A stretch of DNA of 64,000 bases from Rhizobium sp. SG_E_25_P2. GTDB taxonomy: Bacteria; Pseudomonadota; Alphaproteobacteria; Rhizobiales; Rhizobiaceae. Positions 1 through 9,464 of this stretch are shown one piece after another. The notes below the pieces were generated by a model. That model worked only from the letters and a program-made list of their open reading frames with translations, was not told where the DNA came from and made no database searches. The stretch covers positions 434,001 to 498,000 of the forward strand of contig NZ_JARXVM010000001.1 of NCBI RefSeq assembly GCF_029892285.1, written 5' to 3'. The stretch's first letter is position 1; each line of letters begins with the position of its first letter. The position numbers and the translations under genes were made by a program.

Positions 1-606
1 AGGACCAGAGAAGGACGCGATCTTTTCGGCCGCCGCAAGCGCCTCGTCCAGGAGGCGGTCGGCTGGCACGACGCGCGCCACAAGCCCAATGCGCTCGGCC
101 TCCTGAGCGTCAATCAGGCGGCCCGTCAGGACCATGTCCATGGCCTTGGCCTTGCCGACAGCGCGCGCCAGGCGCTGTGTGCCGCCCATGCCGGGCAGGA
201 TGCCGAGCGTGATTTCCGGCTGGCCGAATTTGGCGGTGTCGGCGGCGATGATGAAGTCGGCCATCATCGCCACTTCGCAACCGCCGCCAAGCGCAAAGCC
301 TGCGACCGCGGCGATCAACGGCTTGCGGAAGCCGGTGACGCGATCCCAGCCGGCGGCGTAGTCGGCGCCATAGGCTTCCGTGTAAGTAAGGTCCTTCATC
401 TCTTTGATGTCGGCGCCTGCCGCAAACGCCTTTTCGGAGCCGGTCATCACCACGGCGCGCACAGCGTCATCGACGGCAAACGCAGAGAGCGCGTCGACAA
501 GCTCTTCGAGCAGCTTTGCATTCAGCGCATTCAGCGCCTGGGGTCGGTTGAGTGTCACGAGGCCGACGGCTCCGCGGGTTTCGACGATCAGCGTTTCATA
601 AGCCAT
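1..606 (-). CDS. Enoyl-CoA hydratase/isomerase family protein (C-terminal part outside window)
   Basis: Crotonase-fold enzyme expected to hydrate trans-2-enoyl-CoA in fatty-acid or aromatic-acid beta-oxidation. The visible 202 residues begin [20 protein letters not shown] and include the oxyanion-hole region ([11 protein letters not shown]) and the stretch [12 protein letters not shown] with the first catalytic Glu. The second Glu lies in the [17 protein letters not shown] stretch. The gene runs off the left edge, so roughly the last 55 residues are missing. It starts 15 bp after the mutM stop on the same strand, suggesting co-transcription. The substrate range cannot be read from sequence, and pathway membership is open. 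Confidence 0.9.
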   Translation of the reverse strand, partial: MAYETLIVETRGAVGLVTLNRPQALNALNAKLLEELVDALSAFAVDDAVRAVVMTGSEKAFAAGADIKEMKDLTYTEAYGADYAAGWDRVTGFRKPLIAAVAGFALGGGCEVAMMADFIIAADTAKFGQPEITLGILPGMGGTQRLARAVGKAKAMDMVLTGRLIDAQEAERIGLVARVVPADRLLDEALAAAEKIASFSGP

Positions 607-621
607 GTGATGTTCCCGATT

Positions 622-1509
622 TTAAATCTGGCATTCAGAGCAAAAGAAGGTCGAGCGGCCGGCCTGGACGATGCGGCCGACAGTTCCCGCGCAGCCCGGC
701 GTCGGGCAAGTCTGCCCCTCACGGTCATAGACGCGGAAACGATGCTGGAAATAGCCAAGCGAGCCGTCGGTCTGGATATGGTCGCGCAGCGACGAGCCGC
801 CCGCCTCGATCGCCTCGGCGATCACCGCGCGGATGTCGTCCGACAATCTCGACAACCCAGCTTTCGGCGCGCCTCTGGCGTCGACAAGCGCGCCGACCGG
901 GGTCTCCGGCGACAGACCGGCGCGGTGCATGGCCTCGCAAACATAGATATTGCCGAGGCCGGCGATGATCTTCTGGTCGAGGAGCGCGCTTTTCAGCGGC
1001 TGCTTGCGCCCCTTGAAGCGGGTGGCGAGATAATCCGCCGACAAGAGATTGCCTGTCGGTTCCGGCCCCAGCCCCTGGAAAGATGGGTAATCGTCAAGCA
1101 GCGGCGCGCTCCATAGATGCATGAAGCCGAACCGCCGGGGATCGTTATAGACGATACGGACCGGCCCCGCCTCGCCCGCGAGGTCGAAGACCACATGATC
1201 ATGGGCCGCGTCCTTAGAGCGGGGATGATGGAATTCGCCGGGCGCTGCGCGCTCTTCCGCCTCGATCCGGAACGAGCCGGACATGCCGAGATGGGCGATG
1301 ACAGTTGAGCCGCCCTCGATATGAATGAGAAGATATTTGGCTCGTCGCCCCAACGCCTCGATGCGGCGTCCCTGAAGAGTGTCGACGAAGCCTTCGGGAA
1401 AAGGAAATCGGAGATCGGGCCTGTTGAGCGTCACGCGGTCGATGCGCGCCTTTTCCATGAAGGGCGCGAGCCCGCGGCGCACGGTCTCCACTTCAGGCAA
1501 TTCGGGCAT
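622..1509 (-). CDS. mutM: Formamidopyrimidine-DNA glycosylase MutM (Fpg)
   Basis: Bifunctional glycosylase/AP lyase that removes 8-oxoguanine and formamidopyrimidines from DNA. The N-terminus [13 protein letters not shown] supplies the catalytic Pro2 and Glu3 after Met removal, and GRRAKYLL carries the conserved Lys of the N-terminal domain. The C-terminus holds the four-cysteine zinc finger (CPTPGC, then FFCSEC at the end). At 295 aa it is of ordinary family length. The start is the only Met giving the catalytic Pro2. It lies directly upstream of the enoyl-CoA hydratase gene. Confidence 0.97.
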   Translation of the reverse strand: MPELPEVETVRRGLAPFMEKARIDRVTLNRPDLRFPFPEGFVDTLQGRRIEALGRRAKYLLIHIEGGSTVIAHLGMSGSFRIEAEERAAPGEFHHPRSKDAAHDHVVFDLAGEAGPVRIVYNDPRRFGFMHLWSAPLLDDYPSFQGLGPEPTGNLLSADYLATRFKGRKQPLKSALLDQKIIAGLGNIYVCEAMHRAGLSPETPVGALVDARGAPKAGLSRLSDDIRAVIAEAIEAGGSSLRDHIQTDGSLGYFQHRFRVYDREGQTCPTPGCAGTVGRIVQAGRSTFFCSECQI

Positions 1510-1585
1510 GGTCGGCGGCTTTCTCGGGCAGGTGACTGTCGCCGTCTATATAGACAAGCCGAACGCCCCCCGCCAGCCCGGCCGA

Positions 1586-2560
1586 TCAATCGGTTGCGGG
1601 CTGATAGGGATCGGCGAGCGCCGCGCCGGGACGGCTGATCGGGTATTTGCGAACCGATATCTTGGCCGCCATGCGTTTTTCGCCGTAGCGCGACAGGAGT
1701 TCGCGGAAACTCTTATGCATGCCGCCGTCCTGATAGGCATACGCAGTCGACGCCGCAGGCATGGAGAGCGGGGCGGACGCCAGCGCCGGTTCGGTGAGGC
1801 AGGGCGCGAGCGGATTGGCGGGCAGGCTTTCGGCCGGCTGGTTGAACACGTAGCGGCCGGAGCAAGCGCCGACAGCAGGTTCGCGACGCGTTGTCTCGAA
1901 GGAATCATAGCCGAGTTTGATCGCCCGCCAGAACGCCATATTGGGATCGCCCGCATGCCGGGCCATATTGTCAGGCGTCATGCGGAATGGGTAGGACTGG
2001 ACCTGGAAGGACGGCTGGCCAGCTCTCAGCGCCGCCTTCACGAGCGGGTAGATTTCCGCCATCTGCTGGTCGGTGAGCGCGAAACAACCCGACGACGAAC
2101 AGGCGCCATGCACCATGAGCGCTTCACCCGTATAGCCCAGCGCACTTTCCAGCCGGTTGGGGTAGCCGAGATTGAAAGACAGGTAGAACTGCGACTTCGG
2201 ATTCAGCAGGCCGAGGGAGACATTGTAAAAGCCCTCCGGCGCCTGCCTATCTCCGATCTTCTTCTTGGGGCCCAGTTTCCCCGACCATCGACAGATCGGA
2301 TAGGTCTTAAACAGCGCATATTGGCCGGACGGTTTCTTCTTCCAGACCTCGAATTCGCTTTCCGCCTTGAAGATGCGGATGAGCACCGGATCCTCCTCGC
2401 GAAAACCTTTGGCGCGGATCTCGCGGGCGAGCTTGGGCGAAATGGACGTGTCCGGCTCGATGTCGAGCGCTGATGTCGTGCAGCCGGCAAGCGCCGCAAG
2501 CGAAAGAAGGCCGAAAGCGGCCAGAGCTGAGCGGAACGGGGACGACAATGTGCTGGCCAT
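1586..2560 (-). CDS. L,D-transpeptidase-fold (YafK/DpaA-like) lipoprotein
   Basis: Predicted envelope peptidoglycan-modifying enzyme of the YkuD/YafK fold. With the ATG at 2560 it is 324 aa and opens with a lipoprotein signal peptide ending in a lipobox (L-A-G-C, Cys27). The catalytic motif HGACSSSGC (H151, S157, C159) fits the family pattern H-G-x3-S-x-G-C. YafK of E. coli detaches Braun lipoprotein from peptidoglycan, while other members make cross-links; which applies here is not clear. A TTG eight codons upstream (2584) is in frame, but the ATG places the signal peptide correctly. It is divergent from ubiE. Confidence 0.8.
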   Translation of the reverse strand: MASTLSSPFRSALAAFGLLSLAALAGCTTSALDIEPDTSISPKLAREIRAKGFREEDPVLIRIFKAESEFEVWKKKPSGQYALFKTYPICRWSGKLGPKKKIGDRQAPEGFYNVSLGLLNPKSQFYLSFNLGYPNRLESALGYTGEALMVHGACSSSGCFALTDQQMAEIYPLVKAALRAGQPSFQVQSYPFRMTPDNMARHAGDPNMAFWRAIKLGYDSFETTRREPAVGACSGRYVFNQPAESLPANPLAPCLTEPALASAPLSMPAASTAYAYQDGGMHKSFRELLSRYGEKRMAAKISVRKYPISRPGAALADPYQPATD

Positions 2561-2833
2561 GAAGTGGTTACTCAGAAATTCCAATATCGGTTATCCCGGG
2601 ACGATCTTTCCGTTCCGTTAATCACCTATCGCGATCAGGGAAAGCGACAGCCTCAACACGACAACGTGACCGCAATATGCCCGGCAAAGCCTGTGCGAAG
2701 CCTTTTTGTGTCGCGCGCAACAATCTGCCCGCGACCATTTTGCGCCGCTCGGCTATGGCGTCGGCGGGACCGATCCGGTATGGTTCGACCATTGTAAAGC
2801 AAAAAGACAAAAAAGACAGAAGTGGAGCGCCAC

Positions 2834-3610
2834 ATGACGACGGAACGCGCAAGCGCCGATGGCGGCATGGAAACATCCTATGGTTTTCGCCAGGTCAATC
2901 CCGGCGAAAAGCAGAGCCTGGTCAATGACGTGTTCCACAAGGTTGCCAAACGCTATGACATCATGAACGACCTGATGTCGGCCGGCCTGCACCGCGTCTG
3001 GAAGGACGCGATGATCTCAGCCCTCAATCCGCGCAAAAGCGCAGACTACAAAGTGCTGGACGTCGCCGGCGGCACCGGCGATATCGCCTTCCGCATCATC
3101 GAGGCTTCCGGACGGCTGGCGCAGGCGACCGTGCTTGACATCAACGGCTCGATGCTCGGCGTGGGCGCGGAACGCGCCGAGAAAAAGGGACTGGCGGGCA
3201 ATCTGACTTTCGTCGAGGCGAACGCCGAGGAACTGCCGTTCGAGGCCAACACATTCGACGCCTATACGATCGCTTTCGGCATCCGCAATGTGCCGCGCAT
3301 CGATGTCGCGCTGTCGGAAGCCCATCGCGTGCTCAAGCGCGGCGGTCGCCTGCTGGTGCTCGAATTTTCCGAAGTCGAAATGCCGCTGCTCGATCGGGTT
3401 TATGACGCCTGGTCGTTCAACGCCATTCCGCAGATCGGCAAGGCGGTGACGGGCGAGGCCGAACCCTATCAGTATCTGGTGGAATCGATCCGCAAATTCC
3501 CCAATCAGCGGGATTTTGCCGAGATGATCACCAAGGCCGGCTTCTCGCGCGCTGCCTACACCAATTATTCCGGCGGCATCGCCTGCCTGCATTCCGGCTG
3601 GAAGCTTTGA
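2834..3610 (+). CDS. ubiE: Ubiquinone/menaquinone biosynthesis C-methyltransferase UbiE
   Basis: SAM-dependent C-methylation of the quinone ring during ubiquinone synthesis. The SAM-binding motif LDVAGGTGD spans about residues 75-83, and the UbiE hallmark stretches [20 protein letters not shown] and the closing [15 protein letters not shown] are present. Length is 258 aa, as expected. The ATG at 2834 was preferred over a GTG at 2822 because of the purine-rich site (AGAAGTGGAG) just upstream. The ubiB start follows the stop by 4 bp, a common alphaproteobacterial pair. Confidence 0.96.
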   Translation: MTTERASADGGMETSYGFRQVNPGEKQSLVNDVFHKVAKRYDIMNDLMSAGLHRVWKDAMISALNPRKSADYKVLDVAGGTGDIAFRIIEASGRLAQATVLDINGSMLGVGAERAEKKGLAGNLTFVEANAEELPFEANTFDAYTIAFGIRNVPRIDVALSEAHRVLKRGGRLLVLEFSEVEMPLLDRVYDAWSFNAIPQIGKAVTGEAEPYQYLVESIRKFPNQRDFAEMITKAGFSRAAYTNYSGGIACLHSGWKL

Positions 3611-3614
3611 TCTC

Positions 3615-5198
3615 ATGAGCACTGCCGGAGCTTATCTGCGCCTGATCAATCTCGGTTGGGTGCTGACGCGCGAGGGCGTGATCTCCGCCCTGCCCGCCGA
3701 TCACCTGCCAGCCATTCTGCGCTTCGGCCATTCGCTGGCCGGACTGCTCGCCAAGAAGCGGGCGAAGACGTCGGCGCAATCGGACAATCTTGCCCGCGCC
3801 GTCGACCGGCTGGGCCCGTCCTATGTGAAGATCGGTCAATTCCTCGCCACGCGCCCCGACGTGGTGGGCAAGGATTTCGCCGCCGATCTGGCGCTTTTGC
3901 AGGACCGGATGTCGACCTTTCCGATGGAGGCCGCCAGGCGACAGATCGAGGATTCGCTCGGCCGCAGCATCGAGGATCTGTTTGAGGAATTCCTGCCGCC
4001 GGTCGCCGCCGCCTCGATGGCGCAGGTGCATCCGGCCATTGTGATCGACAAGGACGGAGGGCGCCGCAAGGTGGCCGTCAAAGTCATCCGACCGGGCGTG
4101 CGCGAGCGCTTCGCCCGCGACCTCGAAACCAATTTCGTGGTGGCGCATCTGCAGGAGCGATTCTATCCGCCCGCTCGCCGCCTGCGACCAGTGGAAGTCG
4201 CCAAGACGCTCGAGCAGACCACCAAGATCGAGATGGATCTCCGGCTTGAGGCGGCCGCGCTCTCCGAACTCGACGAGAATACGGTCAATGACCCCGGCTT
4301 CCGGGTCCCCAAGGTCGATTGGGAACGCACCGGCCGCGACGTCGTGACCATGGAATGGATCGACGGCGTCAAGATGTCCGATATCGCCGGGCTGAAGGCG
4401 GCAGGCCATGATCTGTCGACGCTGGCCCAGACTTTGATGCAGAGCTTTCTGCGCCATACGCTGCGCGACGGCTTTTTCCATGCCGACATGCACCAGGGCA
4501 ATCTGTTCGTCGATCCCGAGGGAGTCGTCGTCGCCGTCGACATGGGCATTGTCGGACGGCTCGGAAAGAAGGAACGTCGCTTCCTCGCCGAAATCCTGTT
4601 CGGCTTCATCACCCGCGATTACCAGCGCGTGGCGGATGTGCATTTCGAAGCCGGCTATGTGCCTGCCCATCACAATCACGCCTCCTTCGCGCAAGCCATC
4701 CGCGCCATTGGCGAGCCGATCCACGGCCAACCGGCCGACACGATTTCCATGGCGAAACTGCTGACGCTGCTGTTCGAAGTGACCGAACTGTTCGACATGG
4801 AGACGCGCTCCGAACTGATCATGCTGCAGAAGACCATGGTCGTGGTCGAAGGCGTGGCCCGTTCTCTCGATCCGCATTTCAATATGTGGAAGGCGTCCGA
4901 ACCGGTGGTCGGATCCTGGATCCGCGACAATCTCGGTCCCAAGCGCATTGTCGGCGACTTGAAGGACGGTTTGAAGGCGGCGATGCGCATCGCCGAAGCC
5001 GTGCCGGAGATCGCCGCCCGCGTCGAGAAGCTCGCCGTCAACATCACCGACATGACTGAGCATGGACTGAAATTCGACGCCGAGACCGCCGAAAAGATCG
5101 GCAGGTCCGAAGCGCGACACTCCCGCTCCGGCCGCGTCGCGCTCTGGGTGATCGCCGGCGCTCTTCTTTACATTGCCTGGCGTATTTCAGAGTTCTGA
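3615..5198 (+). CDS. ubiB: Ubiquinone biosynthesis protein UbiB (ABC1/ADCK family)
   Basis: Atypical kinase/ATPase needed for coenzyme Q synthesis. The 527-aa protein has the KxGQ-type N-terminal motif (YVKIGQFLATRPD), kinase-like active-site stretches (AVKVIRPG, HADMHQGNLFVD, VDMGIVG) and a C-terminal hydrophobic helix (VALWVIAGALLYIAW) that should anchor it in the inner membrane. It follows ubiE in one unit. Its 3' end overlaps the convergent cysteine-hydrolase gene by 31 bp. Confidence 0.95.
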   Translation: MSTAGAYLRLINLGWVLTREGVISALPADHLPAILRFGHSLAGLLAKKRAKTSAQSDNLARAVDRLGPSYVKIGQFLATRPDVVGKDFAADLALLQDRMSTFPMEAARRQIEDSLGRSIEDLFEEFLPPVAAASMAQVHPAIVIDKDGGRRKVAVKVIRPGVRERFARDLETNFVVAHLQERFYPPARRLRPVEVAKTLEQTTKIEMDLRLEAAALSELDENTVNDPGFRVPKVDWERTGRDVVTMEWIDGVKMSDIAGLKAAGHDLSTLAQTLMQSFLRHTLRDGFFHADMHQGNLFVDPEGVVVAVDMGIVGRLGKKERRFLAEILFGFITRDYQRVADVHFEAGYVPAHHNHASFAQAIRAIGEPIHGQPADTISMAKLLTLLFEVTELFDMETRSELIMLQKTMVVVEGVARSLDPHFNMWKASEPVVGSWIRDNLGPKRIVGDLKDGLKAAMRIAEAVPEIAARVEKLAVNITDMTEHGLKFDAETAEKIGRSEARHSRSGRVALWVIAGALLYIAWRISEF

Positions 5199-5758
5199 CT
5201 GGTCATCCAGGCCGGCAGCGCGGCGATCGCGCTATCGGCGCTCATGACGGCGGCGATCTTGTCGGTCATATAGCGCAGCGACACCGAGGCGTGCTGATCG
5301 TCATAAGACGCCACAGCGTCCTCGACGATGACCACATCGAGATCGCGCTGATAGGCGTCGATCGCGGCCATGCGGATACAGGCATGGGTGTTGACGCCAG
5401 TCAGCACCAACCTGGTGACGCCGCGTTCGGCGAGGATTTCGTCGAGATTGGTGCGGAAGAAGGTGCTATAGCGTTTTTTGACAATCTCGATATCGCCAGC
5501 GTCGCGCTCAAGCGCCGGATGAAGGGCTACGCCGGGCGTTCCCTCGATCGAAACCGAAACCTGCTTGCGCCGCATTTCCAGGAACGCGTCGCTGAGATCG
5601 GCCTTGAACTCGCCGCCGACCATGATCACTGCCAGACCGCGCGCGCGAAAAGCGCCAGCAAGCCGGTTCTGCCGCTCGACCAACTGCTCCACGCGCGTGG
5701 ACGGCAGCGCCTCAAGCGCATCAATCTGCATGTCTATGATCATCAGGGCTACGGTCAT
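5168..5758 (-). CDS. Isochorismatase-family cysteine hydrolase
   Basis: Small alpha/beta hydrolase of the isochorismatase superfamily, 196 aa from the ATG at 5758. That start has an SD-like GGAG nine bases upstream; an in-frame Met ten codons earlier lacks one. The catalytic Asp-Lys-Cys triad is visible: D in ALMIIDMQ, K in VKKRYSTFF, C in GVNTHACIRMAA. Family members hydrolyse isochorismate, nicotinamide or carbamoylated amines, and the substrate is not predictable here. Its last 31 bp overlap the 3' end of ubiB on the other strand. Confidence 0.85.
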   Translation of the reverse strand: MTVALMIIDMQIDALEALPSTRVEQLVERQNRLAGAFRARGLAVIMVGGEFKADLSDAFLEMRRKQVSVSIEGTPGVALHPALERDAGDIEIVKKRYSTFFRTNLDEILAERGVTRLVLTGVNTHACIRMAAIDAYQRDLDVVIVEDAVASYDDQHASVSLRYMTDKIAAVMSADSAIAALPAWMTSQNSEIRQAM

Positions 5759-5839
5759 GGCGTCGTCTCCAAATCGCGCCCGATCCATGACGCTCGCGGG
5801 CGACAGGCCAATGACAGAAATCAGACGTTTTCGCGGCGC

Positions 5840-6763
5840 TCAGAAGCGATCCACAGCCGATCGCACATGGTCGCGGATCGTGGTGATCATGATCGACAGC
5901 GCGAGGCTCGGGTCACGGTCGGCGCGCTTGGTCAGGCCGACGGCGCCCCGCGTCTCGGACGTGTCGATATCGAGCCGCGCAAGACGCCCCGCCGCGATAT
6001 CGGGCGAGGCGACGCCGCGCGAGATGATCCAGACAGCGTCGAAACGATCGAGAAAAGCGCGGGCGAAACTGTCCGACACGGTCTCGACCGATTGCGGCAG
6101 GTCGGCGATGCCATTGGTCAGGAGGAAGCGGTCGACCAGCGGCCGGATGACGGCGCCCGAAGGGGGGATCAACACCGTGTAATGTACGAGTTCGGTGAGC
6201 GAGAAGTGGGGACGCGCCGTCAGAGGATGGTCGGCGCGAACCACGAAGCAGACCTCCTCCGTATACAGCGGTTCGAAATGCAGGCCGGTCATGCGCTCGG
6301 GCGCTGCGAGACGCCCGACGACGAGATCGAGATCGCCGAGCCTGAGCGCATCGAGAAGCACGCGATTTTCGCCTGAAACAATGGTCACGGAACTGCCGGT
6401 GTCGGCCTCCAGAAAGGCATGGACTGCGTCCGGCAGGAACGTGGCGGAGGCGGTCGGCAGCGCGCCGATGCGGACCGGCGGCCCGATCGACTTGCGGGCG
6501 AGCGAGATCGAATCGACGCCCCGCTGAACGGCGGCGACGCTTTCGCCGGCATGGCGGAGAAAGACCTCGCCGAACCGGCTGATGCGAATGCCGCGGCCGT
6601 CCTTTTCAAACAGGTCGACGCCGAGCGCGTCTTCCAATTCGCGGATGGTGCGGGTGACGGCCGGCTGGGTGATCGCCAGCACACCGGCGGCGCGGCCAAC
6701 GCTTTTCTGTCGCGCGACCTCTATAAAGGTCTGCAGATGGCGAAATTTGATTCGGCTGTCCAA
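5840..6763 (-). CDS. pcaQ: LysR-family activator PcaQ of the pca operon
   Basis: Transcription factor with an N-terminal winged HTH (FRHLQTFIEVARQKSVGRAAGVLAITQPAVTRTIRELED) and a LysR effector domain; 307 aa. The RIKFRHLQTF opening and the position divergent from pcaD match PcaQ, which in rhizobia activates pcaDCHG in response to the pathway intermediate beta-carboxy-cis,cis-muconate. The start appears to be TTG at 6763: GGGAG lies seven bases upstream, and an in-frame stop lies just before, so no ATG is available in frame. Confidence 0.88.
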   Translation of the reverse strand: MDSRIKFRHLQTFIEVARQKSVGRAAGVLAITQPAVTRTIRELEDALGVDLFEKDGRGIRISRFGEVFLRHAGESVAAVQRGVDSISLARKSIGPPVRIGALPTASATFLPDAVHAFLEADTGSSVTIVSGENRVLLDALRLGDLDLVVGRLAAPERMTGLHFEPLYTEEVCFVVRADHPLTARPHFSLTELVHYTVLIPPSGAVIRPLVDRFLLTNGIADLPQSVETVSDSFARAFLDRFDAVWIISRGVASPDIAAGRLARLDIDTSETRGAVGLTKRADRDPSLALSIMITTIRDHVRSAVDRF

Positions 6764-6854
6764 TTCATAGCTCCCTGCTTATGAATAGCGCCGTAAATAT
6801 CATTTTTCTTGTCAAAAACCATTCGATATCTTTTGTCCCAGTGAGGAGCGCATC
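6764..6854. promoter_or_regulatory. pcaQ/pcaD divergent promoter region
   Basis: This 91-bp gap separates the divergent pcaQ and pcaD genes and should hold both promoters and the PcaQ site. Visible structure is an inverted repeat with 7-bp arms, ATTCATA at 6763-6769 and TATGAAT about ten bases later, covering the pcaQ ribosome-binding site. An AT-rich run lies in the middle (about 6790-6830). The ATAACC-N4-GGTTAA box known from sinorhizobial PcaQ was not found. A GTGAGGAGCG site precedes the pcaD ATG. Confidence 0.45.
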
Positions 6855-7643
6855 ATGGCATTCGCCAAAATCAACGGTCAGGTTCTGCATTACGAATTCC
6901 TGACGGAATCCAAGGACGATCCCGTCGTCGTGCTGATCAATTCGCTGGGCACGGATTTCCGCATCTGGCTGCCGTTCATCGACGAAATCGCCGAGGAATG
7001 GTCCTTTCTGCTCTATGACAAGCGCGGCCATGGCCTGTCGGAGACCGGCTCCACGCCCTATTCGATCAGCGATCACGCCATGGATCTGATCGGCCTTCTC
7101 GACCACCTGAAGGTCAAGAAGGTTACGCTGGTCGGTCTTTCGGTCGGCGGCCTGATCGCCCAGGAGGTCTGGCGGCAGCGCCCAGGCCTTATCGAAAAGA
7201 TCGTGCTTTGCGACACCGCCCATAAGATCGGCACGGCCGACGGCTGGAACCAGCGGATCGCGGGCGTCACCGAAAAGGGCATTGCCTCGCTCGCCGATGG
7301 CGTGATGAAGCTTTGGTTCACGCCGGATTTTCACGCCAAGCGCGCCGATGATCTCGCCGGCTACAAGACCATGCTCACGCGGCAGTCGGTCGAAGGATAC
7401 GCCGCGACCTGCGCAGCGATTCGCGACGCCGACTTCACCAGTGTGGCTCCGACCATCACCGTTCCGGTGCTGACAATCGTCGGCGACCAGGACGGCTCGA
7501 CGCCGCCGGATCTGGTGCGCTCGACGGCCGCTCTCATTCCCGACGCCCAGTTCGAGATCATCGAGGGCTGCGGCCATATTCCCTGCGTCGAACAGCCGGC
7601 GGCGCTCGCCGAACTGATCGTCGATTTCATCAACGAGGACTGA
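6855..7643 (+). CDS. pcaD: 3-Oxoadipate enol-lactonase PcaD
   Basis: Alpha/beta hydrolase that opens beta-ketoadipate enol-lactone to beta-ketoadipate. The 262-aa protein has the nucleophile elbow GLSVGG (catalytic Ser), an acid residue in VGDQDG and the catalytic His in GCGHIPCVEQP. It is the first gene of pcaDCHG, with AGGAGCG upstream of the ATG. The pcaC start follows 5 bp after the stop. PcaQ divergently upstream is the likely activator. Confidence 0.95.
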   Translation: MAFAKINGQVLHYEFLTESKDDPVVVLINSLGTDFRIWLPFIDEIAEEWSFLLYDKRGHGLSETGSTPYSISDHAMDLIGLLDHLKVKKVTLVGLSVGGLIAQEVWRQRPGLIEKIVLCDTAHKIGTADGWNQRIAGVTEKGIASLADGVMKLWFTPDFHAKRADDLAGYKTMLTRQSVEGYAATCAAIRDADFTSVAPTITVPVLTIVGDQDGSTPPDLVRSTAALIPDAQFEIIEGCGHIPCVEQPAALAELIVDFINED

Positions 7644-7648
7644 CAACA

Positions 7649-8062
7649 GTGACGGACGCTTCCCAGACGGAACGGTATCGGCAAGGCATGGCGACGCGGC
7701 GCTCGGTGCTCGGCGACGCGCATGTGGACAGGGCCGAGGCGGCCAAGACCGCTTTCGACGAACCCTTTCAAGCGCTGATCACCGAAGCCGCCTGGGGGCA
7801 TGTCTGGTCGCGGCCGGAATGGACCAAGCGCGAGCGCTCGATGGTGACAATCGCGCTTCTGGCCGCGCTCGGTCAGGACGAGGAAGTGGCGATGCATGTG
7901 CGCGCCACCGCCAATACCGGCGCGACGCCCGAAGATCTGCGCGAGGCCATGCTGCATGTGGCCATTTATGCCGGCGTGCCGGCCGCCAATCACGCCATCA
8001 AAATCATAAAAAAAGTGCTGGATGAGATGAACGCCACTCAATCTCATGGAGGAAAAGCATGA
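7649..8062 (+). CDS. pcaC: 4-Carboxymuconolactone decarboxylase PcaC
   Basis: Decarboxylates gamma-carboxymuconolactone to beta-ketoadipate enol-lactone. The protein is 137 aa from a GTG start (7649) and belongs to the AhpD-like carboxymuconolactone decarboxylase family, with the typical [21 protein letters not shown] helix pair. The stop overlaps the pcaH start (ATGA). It is a separate gene here, not fused to pcaD as in some actinobacteria. Confidence 0.95.
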   Translation: MTDASQTERYRQGMATRRSVLGDAHVDRAEAAKTAFDEPFQALITEAAWGHVWSRPEWTKRERSMVTIALLAALGQDEEVAMHVRATANTGATPEDLREAMLHVAIYAGVPAANHAIKIIKKVLDEMNATQSHGGKA

Positions 8063-8802
8063 GCAGCAATCAGAGGCCCGAAACAGGCGCCTTCTACGCC
8101 CGCGACCGCGCCTGGCATCCGCCGGCGCTGACGCCGCTTTACAAGACATCGGTGGCGCGCTCGCCGCAGCGCGCGCTGCTGTCGCTCGACGGCACCAAGA
8201 GCGAAATCACCGGCCCCGTCTTCGGCCACAACATGCTCAACGAGCTGGATAACGACCTGATCGTCAATTTCGCCAAGCCAGGCGAAATGGCGATCGGCCA
8301 ACGCATTCTCGTGCATGGCCGGGTGCTCGACGAGCGCGGCAAGGGCGTGGCCGGCGCGCTGGTGGAATTCTGGCAGGCCAATGCCGGAGGGCGCTACCGC
8401 CACAAGAAGGAAACCTATCTCGCCCCTCTCGATCCCAATTTCGGCGGCTTCGGCCGGACGATCACCGACGAGGACGGTTACTACTGGTTCAAGACCATCC
8501 AGCCCGGCCCTTACCCCTGGATGAACTGGGTCAATGACTGGCGGCCCGCCCATATCCATTTCTCGGTGTTCGGCCATGGCTTTGCCCAGCGGCTGATCAC
8601 GCAGATGTATTTCGAGGGCGATCCGCTGATCTGGAAATGTCCGATCGTCAAGACGATCCCGGATGAGGAAGCCATCAAGCAACTGATCGCGCCGCTCGAC
8701 ATGAATTCGACCATTCCGATGGACATGCGCGCCTATAAATTCGACATCGTGCTGCGCGGCCGCCGCTCGACATTTTTCGAGAACCGCAAGGAGGGCAACT
8801 GA
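8059..8802 (+). CDS. pcaH: Protocatechuate 3,4-dioxygenase beta subunit PcaH
   Basis: Iron-bearing subunit that, with PcaG, cleaves protocatechuate intradiol to 3-carboxy-cis,cis-muconate. Ligand regions are visible: GGRYRHKK (first Tyr), PGPYPW (second Tyr) and RPAHIHFSV (two His). Length is 247 aa. The start is ATG 8059, overlapping the pcaC stop and preceded by GGAGGAAAAGC, a strong ribosome-binding site. pcaG begins one base after its stop. Confidence 0.96.
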   Translation: MSSNQRPETGAFYARDRAWHPPALTPLYKTSVARSPQRALLSLDGTKSEITGPVFGHNMLNELDNDLIVNFAKPGEMAIGQRILVHGRVLDERGKGVAGALVEFWQANAGGRYRHKKETYLAPLDPNFGGFGRTITDEDGYYWFKTIQPGPYPWMNWVNDWRPAHIHFSVFGHGFAQRLITQMYFEGDPLIWKCPIVKTIPDEEAIKQLIAPLDMNSTIPMDMRAYKFDIVLRGRRSTFFENRKEGN

Positions 8803-8803
8803 C

Positions 8804-9427
8804 ATGGTGCAGAGGCTCGATTATCTCAAAGAAACCGCCTCCCAGACCGCAGGCCCCTATGTGCATATCGGCTGCACGCCGAATTTCACCGGCATTCACG
8901 GGGTCTATGACAGCGATCTCGGCTCCGGTCCGCTTTACAACGACAAGACACGCGGCGAGCGCATCACCATCAAGGGCCGGGTGATCGACGGAACCGGCAC
9001 GCCGTTGCGCGATGCGCTGGTGGAGATCTGGCAGGCCGACGCCGACGGCTTCTACAACAGTCCGTCCGAGACGCGCGGCAAGGCCGACCCGAACTTCTTC
9101 GGCTGGGGCCGCTGCCCTGCTGACATGGACAGTGGCGAATTCTCCTTCCAGACGATCAAGCCGGGCCGCGTTCCCTTCCGCGACAAGGATCCGCGCCTGA
9201 TGGCGCCGCATGTGACCTTGTGGATCGTGGCGCGCGGCATCAATATCGGGCTTAATACGCGGATGTATTTCTCCGACGAACCCGAGGCCAATGCGGAAGA
9301 CCCGATCCTCAAGACGATCGAGCATCGCGTGCGCGTGCCGACCCTGATCGGCCAGCGGGATGGCGATGTCGTGACGTTCGACATCCATCTTCAGGGCGAG
9401 AAGGAAACGATCTTCTTCGATATTTAG
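8804..9427 (+). CDS. pcaG: Protocatechuate 3,4-dioxygenase alpha subunit PcaG
   Basis: Structural alpha subunit of the protocatechuate dioxygenase, 207 aa, homologous to PcaH but without the full set of iron ligands. Recognisable stretches are SQTAGPYVHIGCTPNF near the N-terminus, DALVEIWQADADGFY, and APHVTLWIVARGINIGLNTRMYF. It is the last gene of pcaDCHG and is followed within 20 bp by a hairpin terminator shared with the convergent pcaR gene. Confidence 0.95.
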   Translation: MVQRLDYLKETASQTAGPYVHIGCTPNFTGIHGVYDSDLGSGPLYNDKTRGERITIKGRVIDGTGTPLRDALVEIWQADADGFYNSPSETRGKADPNFFGWGRCPADMDSGEFSFQTIKPGRVPFRDKDPRLMAPHVTLWIVARGINIGLNTRMYFSDEPEANAEDPILKTIEHRVRVPTLIGQRDGDVVTFDIHLQGEKETIFFDI

Positions 9428-9441
9428 GCGGCTTACTATCG

Positions 9442-9463
9442 GAAGCGCGCGCGAGCGCGCTTC
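9442..9463. terminator. Bidirectional hairpin between pcaG and pcaR
   Basis: A perfect 9-bp stem (GAAGCGCGC and GCGCGCTTC) with a GCGA loop fills the 37-bp gap between the convergent pcaG and pcaR genes. No long T-run follows, so termination strength is uncertain, but position and symmetry fit a shared terminator. Confidence 0.6.
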
Positions 9464-9464
9464 T

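Noticed and set aside
3528-5120. A 530-codon minus-strand open stretch across ubiB
   Set aside because: Mirror of ubiB third-position GC bias; no recognisable motif.
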